From Devosia sp. Root635 (GTDB lineage Bacteria; Pseudomonadota; Alphaproteobacteria; Rhizobiales; Devosiaceae): a DNA stretch of 64,000 bases. The stretch is taken from the NCBI RefSeq assembly GCF_001427605.1, contig NZ_LMGZ01000019.1:186001-250000 (forward strand), read 5' to 3'. Both the position numbers and the translations under genes were made by a program. This document shows, piece by piece, positions 8,989-17,818 of the stretch (position 1 is its first letter; each line of letters starts with the position of its first letter). The notes under the pieces are model-generated. The model searched no databases and was not told the origin of the DNA. It saw only the letters and a program-made list of their open reading frames with translations.

Positions 8989-10065
8989 ATGAGAGCAAGC
9001 GGGGAGAGCTATGGGGTGATCGGCGCCCTGCAGGCCTTCCCGCTGCGCCTCGCTACGCGCCGCGTCCAGAGCCTCGGCGGACGCCTGCACCGCAATATTA
9101 CCCGCGGCACCACCGCCGCCGTGCTGGGCCGCACGCTGCTGGCAAGAAAATCGCAGGAATATATCGAGCAAGCCGCCGGCAAGGCGCGGGCAAACAACGT
9201 CCCTTTGCTGAGCGAAAACGGCTTCCTGCGCCTGCTGCGCAGTCTGCCCCCAGTGCCATCGGCCAATATCACCCGCCAGGCCATGCTCGACCAGTCGCGG
9301 CTCGATGGCGACGTGCTGGACCTGCTGGCGCTGTTCGACGCCTTCGAGCACCATGTGGAGCCCTTCTCGTTCCGCGACGTCATCCTGGCGAAGAAATATG
9401 CCGGACTGGTCGCATCGGGCGCGAGCTGGAGCGCCATTGCGCGCTCGGTGCACCAGATCGGCCCGGTGGGCTCGCTGACCGCGCTGACGCTGCAGGCCGA
9501 TGGCCCGGCGCGCATCGTGGCCAGGGACGCCCATTCGCTGGCCGAACTGAACGGGCAACGCCTGCTGTCCCTGCCCGAATTGGATGAGGATGCCGAAGAC
9601 TATTTCGGCCTGGCCGAAACGGCGGAGGCGGCCGAACTCTTCGCCGAGGCGGCGACGCTCTACCAGCATTGCTCATCGATCGACTCTACCGATGCAGTGG
9701 CCGCCTTCAACTTCGGCAATTGCCTGCGCAAACTGGAGCGGCTGGACGAAGCCGCGACGGCCTATATCACCGCCATCAAGCGCGACCCCGATTTCGTCGA
9801 GGCCTGGTTCAACCATGGCGGCGTGCTGCGTGACATGGGCCGCGTGGCGGCGGCGCGCGAGCACCTGGCCAAGGCGGTGGCGCTGGACCCCGATTATGCC
9901 GACGCGGTGTATAATCTGGCGGCGCTGGAATATGACGCGCATGACCTGGCAGCGGCGCGGCAATGGTGGCTGCGCTATCTGGAGCTGGACAGTGACTCGG
10001 ACTGGGCAAGACGGGCCCGGGCCGGGATTGGGCTGGCCAATCGGACGCTGAACAAGGCGGGGTAG
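8989..10065 (+). CDS. BRCT / MerR-type HTH / TPR protein in the NHEJ operon
   Basis: 358 residues, starting five bases after the ku stop, so almost certainly co-transcribed with ligD-ku. Three regions can be seen. Residues about 22-83 (SLGGRLHRNITRGTTAAVLG ... NNVPLLSENGFLRLL) look like a BRCT domain. About 126-165 (FSFRDVILAKKYAGLVASG, then SWSAIARSVHQI) looks like a MerR-type helix-turn-helix. About 205-350 contains at least three TPR units. BRCT domains bind phosphopeptides or DNA ends and TPRs bind proteins, so an adaptor for break repair is a reasonable inference, but no function is proven. An in-frame GTG at 9016 is an alternative start. Confidence 0.75.
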   Translation: MRASGESYGVIGALQAFPLRLATRRVQSLGGRLHRNITRGTTAAVLGRTLLARKSQEYIEQAAGKARANNVPLLSENGFLRLLRSLPPVPSANITRQAMLDQSRLDGDVLDLLALFDAFEHHVEPFSFRDVILAKKYAGLVASGASWSAIARSVHQIGPVGSLTALTLQADGPARIVARDAHSLAELNGQRLLSLPELDEDAEDYFGLAETAEAAELFAEAATLYQHCSSIDSTDAVAAFNFGNCLRKLERLDEAATAYITAIKRDPDFVEAWFNHGGVLRDMGRVAAAREHLAKAVALDPDYADAVYNLAALEYDAHDLAAARQWWLRYLELDSDSDWARRARAGIGLANRTLNKAG

Positions 10066-10066
10066 C

Positions 10067-10196
10067 GCCACGCCCTCGTGGTTCGAGGCTCGCGAAGGGC
10101 TCGCACCTCACCATGAGGGCTACTCTTGGTCCGGCGTATCAGCAGCCCTCATGGTGAGGCGGGAGCGTAGCGACCCTCGAACCACGAGGGCGTGGC
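10067..10196. repeat. Palindromic intergenic element, type 1 (copy 2)
   Basis: Same arms as the copy at 2153: GCCACGCCCTCGTGGTTCGAGG on the left, CCTCGAACCACGAGGGCGTGGC on the right, and the inner CCTCACCATGAGGGCT pair. The centre differs (ACTCTTGGTCCGGCGTATCAGC). It follows the TPR-protein stop codon immediately and could serve as its terminator. Confidence 0.9.
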
Positions 10197-10247
10197 ACGG
10201 AGCGTCTTCACCAGTTACAGTGCGCCCAAACCACGGGACCCCACGCC

Positions 10248-10892
10248 ATGCCCACCAGCTTCCTCTTCGACGGCCCCGAAGATGCCCGCGTCACCATCCT
10301 CCTCGCCCATGGCGCCGGGGCGCCGATGGACTCCGCCTCGATGAATGCGACGGCCAAGGCGCTGGCGGCCGAGGGCTTTCGCGTGGCGCGGTTCGAGTTC
10401 GGCTATATGGCAAGCCGCCGCACCGAGGCGGGGAAAAAGCCACCGCCGCGGGCCGACAAGGTGATGCCCGAATTCGTCGCCGCGGTGGACGATCTGGGGC
10501 CGACCAATGGGCCGCTCATCATCGGCGGCAAATCCATGGGTGGTCGGGTGGCCAGCATGGTGGCCGATAGCCTGTTCGAGGCGGGGCGCATCGCCGGGCT
10601 GGTGTGCCTGGGCTATCCATTCCATCCACCGGGCAAGCCGGAGACGCTACGCACCGCGCATCTGGCCGAGCTCAAGACGCCGACCATGATCTTCCACGGT
10701 ACGCGGGACGAATTCGGCTCGCCGGAGGAGATTGCCGGCTATGCGTTGTCGCCTGATATCACGGTGCAGTTTCTCGAAGACGGCGACCATGATCTCAAGC
10801 CGCGCAAGACACTATCCGGCTTTTCGACTGCCGATCATCTCAAGACGATAGCGACGAGTATCGACGCCTGGGCCAAGCGCATCGCGACGTGA
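10248..10892 (+). CDS. Alpha/beta hydrolase, KANL3/Tex30-like family
   Basis: 214 residues. The fold is shown by TILLAHGAGAPMDSASM near the N-terminus and the nucleophile elbow GGKSMGGRVASMVAD (catalytic Ser). The acidic residue lies in FHGTRDEFGSPEE and the His in LEDGDHDLKP. Such proteins are small cytoplasmic hydrolases of unknown substrate. The TGA overlaps the GTG start of the exonuclease III gene, so the two are coupled. Confidence 0.85.
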   Translation: MPTSFLFDGPEDARVTILLAHGAGAPMDSASMNATAKALAAEGFRVARFEFGYMASRRTEAGKKPPPRADKVMPEFVAAVDDLGPTNGPLIIGGKSMGGRVASMVADSLFEAGRIAGLVCLGYPFHPPGKPETLRTAHLAELKTPTMIFHGTRDEFGSPEEIAGYALSPDITVQFLEDGDHDLKPRKTLSGFSTADHLKTIATSIDAWAKRIAT

Positions 10893-11662
10893 AGATTGCC
10901 ACCTACAATATCAATGGCATCAACAGGCGCCTGCCCAACCTGATGGCGTGGCTGGCCGACGCGGCGCCTGACGTCGTGTGCCTGCAGGAGCTCAAGGCCA
11001 GCGACCGGCAGTTCCCCGCCACCGCTTTGGCCGATGCCGGCTATGGCGCGGTGTGGCGCGGGGAATCGAGCTGGAACGGCGTGGCCATATTGGCGCGCGG
11101 AACCGAGCCGGTGCTGACGCAGGCCGAGCTGCCCGGCAATCCTGATGACAGCCAGGCGCGCTATATCGAGGCGGCGGTGAACGGCGTGCTGGTCGCCTGC
11201 CTCTATGCGCCCAATGGCAATCCGCAGCCGGGGCCGAAATTTGCCTACAAGCTGGAGTGGATGCAGCGGTTTCTGGCCCATGCGCAGGGCCTGTGGGACA
11301 CCGGGCTCCCGGTGGCTTTGGTGGGGGATTACAATATCGTGCCCGAGCCGCGCGATATTTACGAAACCAAGTCCTATCGCGACAATGCTCTGGTGCAGCC
11401 CGAAAGCAGGGCCTTATTCGCCGCACTGCTGGCGCAGGGCTGGACCGACGCTATCCGCAAGACCCATCCCGACGAAACGATCTATACGTTCTGGGACTAT
11501 ATGCGGAACCGCTGGCCGCGTGATGCGGGCCTGCGGCTGGACCACCTGCTGCTGAGCAAGACGCTGGCGCGTCGGCTGACCGCTGCGGGCGTGGACCGCG
11601 ACATACGCGGCGAGGAGGGTGCCAGCGATCATGCACCGGCCTGGATCGAACTACAGGACTAG
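10889..11662 (+). CDS. xthA: Exodeoxyribonuclease III
   Basis: 257 residues, the usual length. The AP endonuclease family 1 motifs are all present: MKIATYNINGINRRLPNL at the start, CLQELKASDRQFP (metal-binding Glu), LYAPNGNPQPGPKFAYKL, GDYNIVPEPRDIY (Asp/Asn), LRLDHLLLS and the final GASDHAPAWIEL (catalytic Asp-His). It removes 3' blocks and cleaves abasic sites in DNA. The GTG start overlaps the hydrolase stop by four bases. The next gene is convergent. Confidence 0.95.
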   Translation: MKIATYNINGINRRLPNLMAWLADAAPDVVCLQELKASDRQFPATALADAGYGAVWRGESSWNGVAILARGTEPVLTQAELPGNPDDSQARYIEAAVNGVLVACLYAPNGNPQPGPKFAYKLEWMQRFLAHAQGLWDTGLPVALVGDYNIVPEPRDIYETKSYRDNALVQPESRALFAALLAQGWTDAIRKTHPDETIYTFWDYMRNRWPRDAGLRLDHLLLSKTLARRLTAAGVDRDIRGEEGASDHAPAWIELQD

Positions 11663-11778
11663 AGTCACGTTTGGCCGCGTTTCCAAACCCGCAAAGCCGC
11701 TGCCATTTCTGCGGCAAAGCGCCAGCGACCAGCCGTTGGCGCCGAGCAGCGATCCGAGTTCGGTGCGATCTCCCTATG

Positions 11779-12711
11779 TCAACTGCGCTCAAGGATATAC
11801 GCGCACGAAATTGTCAATTTCTTGCGGACTGACTGATCAAGTTTCTGGTTGGTGGCGGGAGCAAGGTGTTCTTCTAGCACGCTGAAGCCAGCATCTTCCA
11901 AAAAAGACCTCAGTTCGCTTGGTGTTTCCACATTGAACAGATGATCGGGAGCGGGACTGTTGATGGGCATGTTGAGGAAAAGCCGACCGCCCGGAGATAG
12001 CAGTGGGCGGATAGCATCAAGTGCCGCGCGGGGATTTTCCATGTGTTCCAGAACTTCGCTGAATACCAGGCTATCAAACTGCGCTGTGGGCGAAGCGAAG
12101 AGGTCCTGTAGCACAAGGTCGGGCATGCGGCCTGGGTCCAGGGACTCCAACGCGTGGCGCGTCCTCTCGATGGATGCCGCGGAAATGTCCCAACCCGTAG
12201 CTGTTCTGCAGCGTTGGTCTTCAGCGGCCAGAGCGAGAAACAACCCATGGCCAGGACCGATTTCAAGATGTGAATAATCGGCTCCGAGGCTCGGCAAGTA
12301 CCCATTGCGAAAGAAGGCCATGACGCTCGTATGGTTAGACCACCACAATTGCGTCATTAGCAGTCCGTTCATATAGCGCGTCATGTACGCCGCGTCGGAG
12401 TAAACCTGCTCATAGGCTTGGGAAAAGGTGTCCAGCCGGTATCGGCCAGTCCGCCGGAAGTAGAGTTCTTCCTCTACCTGCCTGTCGCAGAGCCACCGAT
12501 AATCCTGCAGGAAGGTCTGCTCTGCGCCCGCCGTTAGCTTGGCAACCTTGCGGGCCAGCCACTCCAGGTGAGCCAATGCCTCCGGCGATTCGCCGCCAAA
12601 CCGGCGATCGAACAGCTTTGCGTGCTCGGGATAGACTGCCAATTGCTGTGAGACGAGCCGAGAGAGGTGGGGAAATAGAGATGGGTCTATCTGCATAGCG
12701 GGCTGTGGCAT
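11779..12711 (-). CDS. Class I SAM-dependent methyltransferase
   Basis: 310 residues. The SAM-binding motif I, LEIGPGHG, is at about 149-156. It is followed by TGWDISAASIERTR, SLVFSEVLEHMENP and LLSPGGRLFLNMPINS, as in the Methyltransf_11/23 group. The first 140 residues are helical and not recognised. It is transcribed away from the ACP/FkbH operon, with 76 bases between start codons, so the two probably share a promoter region. Base composition is lower in GC than in the flanks. It may methylate the acyl or sugar product of that operon (inference). An in-frame ATG at 12696 is possible as start. Confidence 0.85.
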   Translation of the reverse strand: MPQPAMQIDPSLFPHLSRLVSQQLAVYPEHAKLFDRRFGGESPEALAHLEWLARKVAKLTAGAEQTFLQDYRWLCDRQVEEELYFRRTGRYRLDTFSQAYEQVYSDAAYMTRYMNGLLMTQLWWSNHTSVMAFFRNGYLPSLGADYSHLEIGPGHGLFLALAAEDQRCRTATGWDISAASIERTRHALESLDPGRMPDLVLQDLFASPTAQFDSLVFSEVLEHMENPRAALDAIRPLLSPGGRLFLNMPINSPAPDHLFNVETPSELRSFLEDAGFSVLEEHLAPATNQKLDQSVRKKLTISCAYILERS

Positions 12712-12787
12712 TGCTCCATTGGTTCCTGCGTCGTATACGGCAACAGCGAGTTACCATCAATAAACGATCCCAAAGGCCCTGCCGCTC

Positions 12788-13021
12788 ATGCACGACAAAC
12801 TGGTTTTGCTGTTCGCCGACGAACTCGACGTCGACCCGGCCACGCTTAACGACGCCAGTTCGCCCGACACGGTCGACTCCTGGGATAGCTTGGCGGCGAT
12901 GCGGCTGGTTGCGGCCATAGAGACGGTATTTTCCGTCTCGCTGTCCGCACGCGACGTCATGCGCATGCGAACCATCGGAATTGCTCGCGAAGTGCTTCAG
13001 GCAAAGGGCGCGGATATTTAA
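12788..13021 (+). CDS. Acyl carrier protein
   Basis: 77 residues, four-helix ACP size. The phosphopantetheine attachment site is the Ser at position 34 in TVDSWDSLAAMRL. The acidic DELDVDPATLNDASS precedes it, as in other carrier proteins. It heads a five-gene operon and its TAA is six bases before the FkbH-like gene, so it is the likely carrier on which that enzyme loads its acyl group. It is too far from any fatty-acid synthesis gene to be the housekeeping AcpP. Confidence 0.88.
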   Translation: MHDKLVLLFADELDVDPATLNDASSPDTVDSWDSLAAMRLVAAIETVFSVSLSARDVMRMRTIGIAREVLQAKGADI

Positions 13022-13027
13022 TTCGAT

Positions 13028-14770
13028 ATGAACGCGCCGCCCGACACTCGCCAGTTACAACAGCTCTGGCGTAGGCACCTAACCTCCGCGGGCAGGGGCG
13101 ATCCAGACATTAGCATCGGCATGGCCGCAAGCTTCACTGCTGAAACCGCCATTCCCTTGCTTGGCGGCTTGTTGCTGGCTGCCGGGTATACCGGCCCTGA
13201 CCTGCGCCTGGCCGGCTATAACCAGCTTGCCCAAACATGTTTAGCGCCGGAAGGCAGCTTTGACGGGCATATTCCCCAGATTTTCGTCCTGCTGTTCCGG
13301 CTGGAGGATTTGGCCGATTCGGCTGACAAGGCATCCGAGGCCTACGACACGATCAGCGCCGCGATGAGCCGGCTTCGCCAAACTGTTGAGAGCGAGATCG
13401 TCATTTCCCTGCCGCCCAGACCGCGGCAGCCGGCCGGAAGGGTGACCGAGTTCCCGCGGGGCAACGACTGGCTGGGCCTTTGGCACCGGGTCTCCTCTGA
13501 CCTCCTCGCCTTCGCCGGGAATCATGCGTCGGTTTACCTGCTGGATCTCGAGCAGATCATTGGTGCGTTGGGCGAGGCTTCGGCACTTAGCCCCCAGGGA
13601 GAATATCTCTACCGCCAGCCTTTTACGGGAACAATGCAACTGCACATGTCTCGAGCACTTGCCCGCATCATTGACGCGCGTATGAAGCCCGCCCGGAAGT
13701 GCATCGTGATCGACTGCGACAACACCCTATGGGGCGGGATCATCGGTGAAGATGGCATCGGTGGCGTCGAACTCGGACCCGATTTTCCTGGTCGTGCCTA
13801 TGTGGAGTTCCAGAGCCAGCTCAAGGCATTGCGTATGGCCGGAACGTTGCTGGCCATCAGCAGCAAGAATAACCCGCAGGACGTATTGGAAATGTTCGAC
13901 TCGCACCCGGCCATGGTTCTGCGGCGTGATGACATATCGGTTTTTCAAGTGAACTGGGAAGCCAAGTCACGCGCTATCGAAAATATTGCCGCGGAACTCA
14001 ACATCGGCATAGATTCACTGGTCTTCGTCGACGACAGCAGCTTCGAGATCGAGGAGGTACGTGTGCGCTTCCCCGAGGTTGCGTGCCTACAAGTCCCCAA
14101 TGACGTCGAGCAGCTTCCCGATCTTCTGGTGGACAATGGCTTTCTGTTCGACAAGCTGACCATCACGTCGGAAGACAGAACCCGAACGGAGATGATGCGG
14201 TCTGACCGGCAGCGTCGCGACCAGGGCAAGACCCTTACCGCCGAAGAGTTTTTGCGTACTGTCGAGCTCCGGGTGGATTTTAATCCGTACCGCGATGAAG
14301 ACTTGGCGCGGTTCGTCCAACTCATCAATAAATCCAACCAGTTCAACCTGACGACCAGGCGTTATTCGGCAGACGACATACGGGCTATGCGATCGGATCG
14401 CCAGACCGACCTTTTCAGCGTTACGGTCGGCGACAAGTTCGGTGACTATGGTCTGGTCGGCATTTGCATCTTGAAGGCCGAGGGCAAGGTGGCACGGGTC
14501 GACAGCCTGCTGATGTCCTGTCGCGTGCTGGGAAGGGGCGTCGAGACCGCCATGCTTGCCCAGGCGGTGGCCCTGGCCCGTGCCCGCGGATGCGACGCTA
14601 TCGTCGGGGAGTATCGTCCCACAAAAAAGAACGCCATGGTGTCCGACCTCTATCCTCAGCATGGCTTCGTTCCGGCGGACGAGGACGGGCTTTTCATTCG
14701 CAACACCGAAAGTCTGCCCTCGCCTGAGCATCTCGCCGTGACTCTGCCGGCGACGGGCTTCATGCAATGA
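13028..14770 (+). CDS. FkbH-like HAD-IIIC enzyme (glyceryl-ACP forming type)
   Basis: 580 residues. An N-terminal SGNH-like half is followed by a HAD domain with the motif VIDCDNTLWGG (D229, D231) and the characteristic GIIGEDGIGGVELG. The C-terminal half (KSNQFNLTTRRYSADDI, then SCRVLGRGVETAML) is the acetyltransferase-like region usual in this family. FkbH-type enzymes dephosphorylate 1,3-bisphosphoglycerate and load the glyceryl group on an ACP in polyketide pathways. Related proteins sit in surface-glycan clusters. The adjacent ACP supports the same chemistry here, although the acyl unit is inferred. Confidence 0.88.
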   Translation: MNAPPDTRQLQQLWRRHLTSAGRGDPDISIGMAASFTAETAIPLLGGLLLAAGYTGPDLRLAGYNQLAQTCLAPEGSFDGHIPQIFVLLFRLEDLADSADKASEAYDTISAAMSRLRQTVESEIVISLPPRPRQPAGRVTEFPRGNDWLGLWHRVSSDLLAFAGNHASVYLLDLEQIIGALGEASALSPQGEYLYRQPFTGTMQLHMSRALARIIDARMKPARKCIVIDCDNTLWGGIIGEDGIGGVELGPDFPGRAYVEFQSQLKALRMAGTLLAISSKNNPQDVLEMFDSHPAMVLRRDDISVFQVNWEAKSRAIENIAAELNIGIDSLVFVDDSSFEIEEVRVRFPEVACLQVPNDVEQLPDLLVDNGFLFDKLTITSEDRTRTEMMRSDRQRRDQGKTLTAEEFLRTVELRVDFNPYRDEDLARFVQLINKSNQFNLTTRRYSADDIRAMRSDRQTDLFSVTVGDKFGDYGLVGICILKAEGKVARVDSLLMSCRVLGRGVETAMLAQAVALARARGCDAIVGEYRPTKKNAMVSDLYPQHGFVPADEDGLFIRNTESLPSPEHLAVTLPATGFMQ

Positions 14771-15246
14771 TCGCGCCGCTCCCGGAAGGTTTCGATCCCA
14801 AGCGACTGTTCCATATCGGCTATGTCGTCGCGAATATGGATCGAGCCCTCAAGATTTGGACAGCCATGGGTGCGGAGCTACTGGTGCCGCCGGCACCCGA
14901 TCCAATCCAGAAAGTCAGTTGCGCCCTTCTGACATTATCCGGGGCCGTGCACATCGAGTTGATTGCGCCGCTGGAAGACGACAGTCCGGTTCGCACCCGC
15001 CTGGCAAAGGGAGGCGGTCTCGACCACGTGTGTCTGTTCAGCGACGATTTGGCGGCCGACCTGTCCGCCTTGGAGGATCGGGGTGGCTTGATTGTCGTCC
15101 AGCCCTGCTATGGCGCTGTCTTTGATCGCCAGCTTGCCTTTGTAATGACGCGCGGCGGCCTTGTCGTAGAGCTGATGTCGCGGCCACCGGTGGGCCGTCT
15201 ACAGCCCGATCCGCTAGCCGCCATGCTTTTGGCCAAGCTGGAGTAA
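14767..15246 (+). CDS. VOC-family protein (glyoxalase/epimerase-like)
   Basis: 159 residues whose ATG overlaps the FkbH-like stop by four bases. The fold is indicated by FHIGYVVANMDRALKIWTAMG, LDHVCLFSDDLAADL and the C-terminal VVELMSRP. The metal-binding positions His/His/Glu appear present (FHIGY, LDHVC, VVELM). Members include methylmalonyl-CoA epimerase-like enzymes, so epimerisation or isomerisation of the ACP-bound acyl group is possible, but not shown. Confidence 0.8.
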   Translation: MIAPLPEGFDPKRLFHIGYVVANMDRALKIWTAMGAELLVPPAPDPIQKVSCALLTLSGAVHIELIAPLEDDSPVRTRLAKGGGLDHVCLFSDDLAADLSALEDRGGLIVVQPCYGAVFDRQLAFVMTRGGLVVELMSRPPVGRLQPDPLAAMLLAKLE

Positions 15247-15252
15247 GCTTAC

Positions 15253-16647
15253 TTGGCGTTGAGCGACCCCAACTACCTGTTTTTTCTGGCGACCATGGTC
15301 GCCGCCCTCGTTTTTGTTCCTCACCAGGCGAGACTTGCTGTTCTGGTAGCGGGGTCGATTGCCTTTTACCTGGGCTTCAATGGCACCATATTGCCGCTGG
15401 CATGGGTCGTCGCTCTGGCCTTTGGCTTTGGTATTCTACTGGATCGCGTTAAGCATGGCCGTGCCCGGACCGGTTTGTTCTGTCTGGGGTTGTTGCTGGT
15501 GCTGCTTCCCCTGGTCCTTTACAAGTTCGGCCCTTCCGTCCTCCCAAACGCCAGCCACGCCCTCGGGCTTCTGTCCTTTCCTGTCGGTATTTCCTTTTTC
15601 TCATTTGCGGCCTGCGGCTATCTGATCGACGTGTATGTCGGCACGACTCGCGCAGAAACCAATGCACTGCGCGTCTCGGCATTCCTTACGTTCTTCCCCA
15701 CCGTGTCCGCAGGTCCGATCGAACGAAAGGAGCGGTTCCTTTCCCAGCTCGGACGCTTGGGCCGACCTTCGCCGGAGCAGCTAAGAGACGGCCTGCGTGC
15801 TATTCTGGTGGGCGCATTTCTCAAGTTGGTAGTGGCCGACAGTCTTGCCCCATACGTCAACGCCGTCTTTTCTTCGCCATTGGAAAAGTCGGGGGCAGAT
15901 CTTGCCCTGGGCACCTTTTACTTTGCCTTCCAAGTCTATGCCGACTTTGCCGGCTACTCCCTGATTGCATTGGGCAGCGCTGCCTTGGTCGGGATCAGGA
16001 TCGTAGCCAACTTCAATCAGCCCTATCTCGCCCAGACCGTGCCGGATTTTTGGCGCCGCTGGCATATCAGCATGTCATCCTGGTTTCGCGACTACGTCTT
16101 TGTGCCGCTACAGTTCAGGTTGCGCAAAATGGGGATGGTTGGATTCTCCATCGCAATGGTGGCCACCTTTGCGGCTGTCGGCATATGGCACGGGACCGGC
16201 TGGCAATTCCTCGCCTTCGGAATATTGCATGGCCTCGCCTCCGTGCTGTCAAGCCTGACGCTGCCTGCGCGCAACCGTCTGGTTGGAAGGCTCTCGCTGC
16301 CGGTTCCACTTTTGGTCAGCTTTCGCACAATAATGACCTTCGTTTTCGTCTGCGCTACCTTGGTGCTGTTCAGGGCCACCTCCATCGAGGAGGCGCTCGC
16401 CATATACGGACGAATAGCTGGCGCATGGGGCACGCGGTCCCTTCCCATTGTCATCCCGATACTGTTGGTCGGCATTGTCGTTGTCGGCGACCTTCTGGCC
16501 GAACATACGAAACCGCTGGATGCCGTCCCTCGCTATGTGCGGTGGGCCGGCTACTACCTGGCCACTATCCTCATGATCGTCGTTTACGTCCGGCATCTTG
16601 GAGAGATTGGAAACTATGGACAGCAGTTCATATACTTCAGATTCTAG
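15253..16647 (+). CDS. MBOAT-family membrane O-acyltransferase
   Basis: 464 residues with about ten to twelve membrane segments. The MBOAT core is visible: LLSFPVGISFFSFAACGYLID, FPTVSAGPIERKERFL, VPDFWRRWHISMSSWFRDYVFVP, and the catalytic His in GIWHGTGWQF. AlgI and DltB are family relatives; they transfer acyl groups across the membrane to exported polymers. The TTG start is used because GGAG lies nine bases upstream and no ATG precedes the first membrane segment. It is co-transcribed with the ACP and FkbH-like genes, which may supply its donor. Confidence 0.9.
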   Translation: MALSDPNYLFFLATMVAALVFVPHQARLAVLVAGSIAFYLGFNGTILPLAWVVALAFGFGILLDRVKHGRARTGLFCLGLLLVLLPLVLYKFGPSVLPNASHALGLLSFPVGISFFSFAACGYLIDVYVGTTRAETNALRVSAFLTFFPTVSAGPIERKERFLSQLGRLGRPSPEQLRDGLRAILVGAFLKLVVADSLAPYVNAVFSSPLEKSGADLALGTFYFAFQVYADFAGYSLIALGSAALVGIRIVANFNQPYLAQTVPDFWRRWHISMSSWFRDYVFVPLQFRLRKMGMVGFSIAMVATFAAVGIWHGTGWQFLAFGILHGLASVLSSLTLPARNRLVGRLSLPVPLLVSFRTIMTFVFVCATLVLFRATSIEEALAIYGRIAGAWGTRSLPIVIPILLVGIVVVGDLLAEHTKPLDAVPRYVRWAGYYLATILMIVVYVRHLGEIGNYGQQFIYFRF

Positions 16648-17818
16648 CGAAGACTTCGCCAGCGGCGGCCACAAGGCATTGGTGCGCCGCTTGGCGCTGT
16701 TCCTTGCTCCAATTCTGATTGTGCTCGTTTCACTTCAAGGGCTTGGCTATTTGAGTGGTGAAACCTTGCCGGCCTGGCTTGCCGCGCGACTCCAGCATGC
16801 CAGCCAAACACCGATACTGTACCTGCCCTCGCTCAGTGATCACAACTTTGCCTTCAAGCTGGAAGCAACCCGCCTTCGGCAGCCAGATGTGTTGGTGGTG
16901 GGTCAATCCCGCTCCAACCAGTGGCGGGCAGAGATGTTTGGGGCTTCGTTCTACAATGCATCTCAGGGCACCTATAGTATTGCCGACGAGATTGCGTTTT
17001 TGAGGGCCTTGGAGCCGTATGCTCCCAAGGTACTTATTGTGCCGGTCGACTTCTACCAGTTCGATCCGAATTGGGAGGCGGTGTATGACCGCATAGCCAG
17101 GAACGATATGGAGTTGCTGGACGCCGACAGCTTCCTGTTTGGCGCATCGCTCATGGTTCGGCCGATGATATCGGCGCCCATGAGGCTGCTGCGCCTTCAA
17201 ACTGACCCAACAGACGGTCTGCCGGCAATAGGTTTGGCCGCGGGGACGTCGGGGATCGGCTTTAGGCCAGACGGGTCTTTCACCTATGCGCTGGAACTTC
17301 CGGCGAACCGGTCGGTCGGGGCGAGCGTGGGGGATATCGAACAGCGAATTCAATTTGGCAGGGCCCCCTTCTTGTTCAGCTCAGGGTTGGATGCCAGCAG
17401 AATGCGTCAGTTCGAGGAGCTGGTGAGCATGATGGCGGACAAGGGCACGAAGGTCATCGGCGTCACAATGCCCTTCCATCCCGACGTTGCAGCGATACTC
17501 GGAGCGTCGCCCAATCATGGAGGATGGGCCGCCTTCCGAAGCCCCGCGTTCCGGCAGTGGATCGATGGCCTGGACATGACATACTTCGATTTCACGGACC
17601 TTTCCTCATTTGGCGGCGATGAGCGGGAGTTCGTGGATGCAATGCACCCCAGCGAGGCGGCCTATTTGAGAATGTTGATTTCCATGCTCGATAGAGAGGA
17701 TTCGAAAGCGCTGCTCGCAACGGACATTGCCAGTCTTCGAGAGATGCTCAGCAACCTCGATGCGCTTCATCTAAATGATGGCGTGCCTTGGTTCGCACGT
17801 ACTGGGCCAGCGACTTGA
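16616..17818 (+). CDS. Membrane-anchored SGNH-like protein, partner of MBOAT acyltransferase
   Basis: About 400 residues. One membrane segment near residues 24-46 (ALFLAPILIVLVSLQGLGYL) would place the rest outside the cytoplasm. Residues after it resemble SGNH/GDSL acyl-esterase folds: VLVVGQSRSNQW (block I Ser) and VDAMHPSEAAYL (DxxH pair). AlgJ/AlgX- or DltD-like partners of MBOAT proteins have this design and transfer the acyl group to the final acceptor. The gene overlaps the MBOAT 3' end; the ATG is preferred to a TTG at 16598. The C-terminal 35 residues after the DxxH region look unrelated to the fold. Confidence 0.7.
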   Translation: MDSSSYTSDSSEDFASGGHKALVRRLALFLAPILIVLVSLQGLGYLSGETLPAWLAARLQHASQTPILYLPSLSDHNFAFKLEATRLRQPDVLVVGQSRSNQWRAEMFGASFYNASQGTYSIADEIAFLRALEPYAPKVLIVPVDFYQFDPNWEAVYDRIARNDMELLDADSFLFGASLMVRPMISAPMRLLRLQTDPTDGLPAIGLAAGTSGIGFRPDGSFTYALELPANRSVGASVGDIEQRIQFGRAPFLFSSGLDASRMRQFEELVSMMADKGTKVIGVTMPFHPDVAAILGASPNHGGWAAFRSPAFRQWIDGLDMTYFDFTDLSSFGGDEREFVDAMHPSEAAYLRMLISMLDREDSKALLATDIASLREMLSNLDALHLNDGVPWFARTGPAT

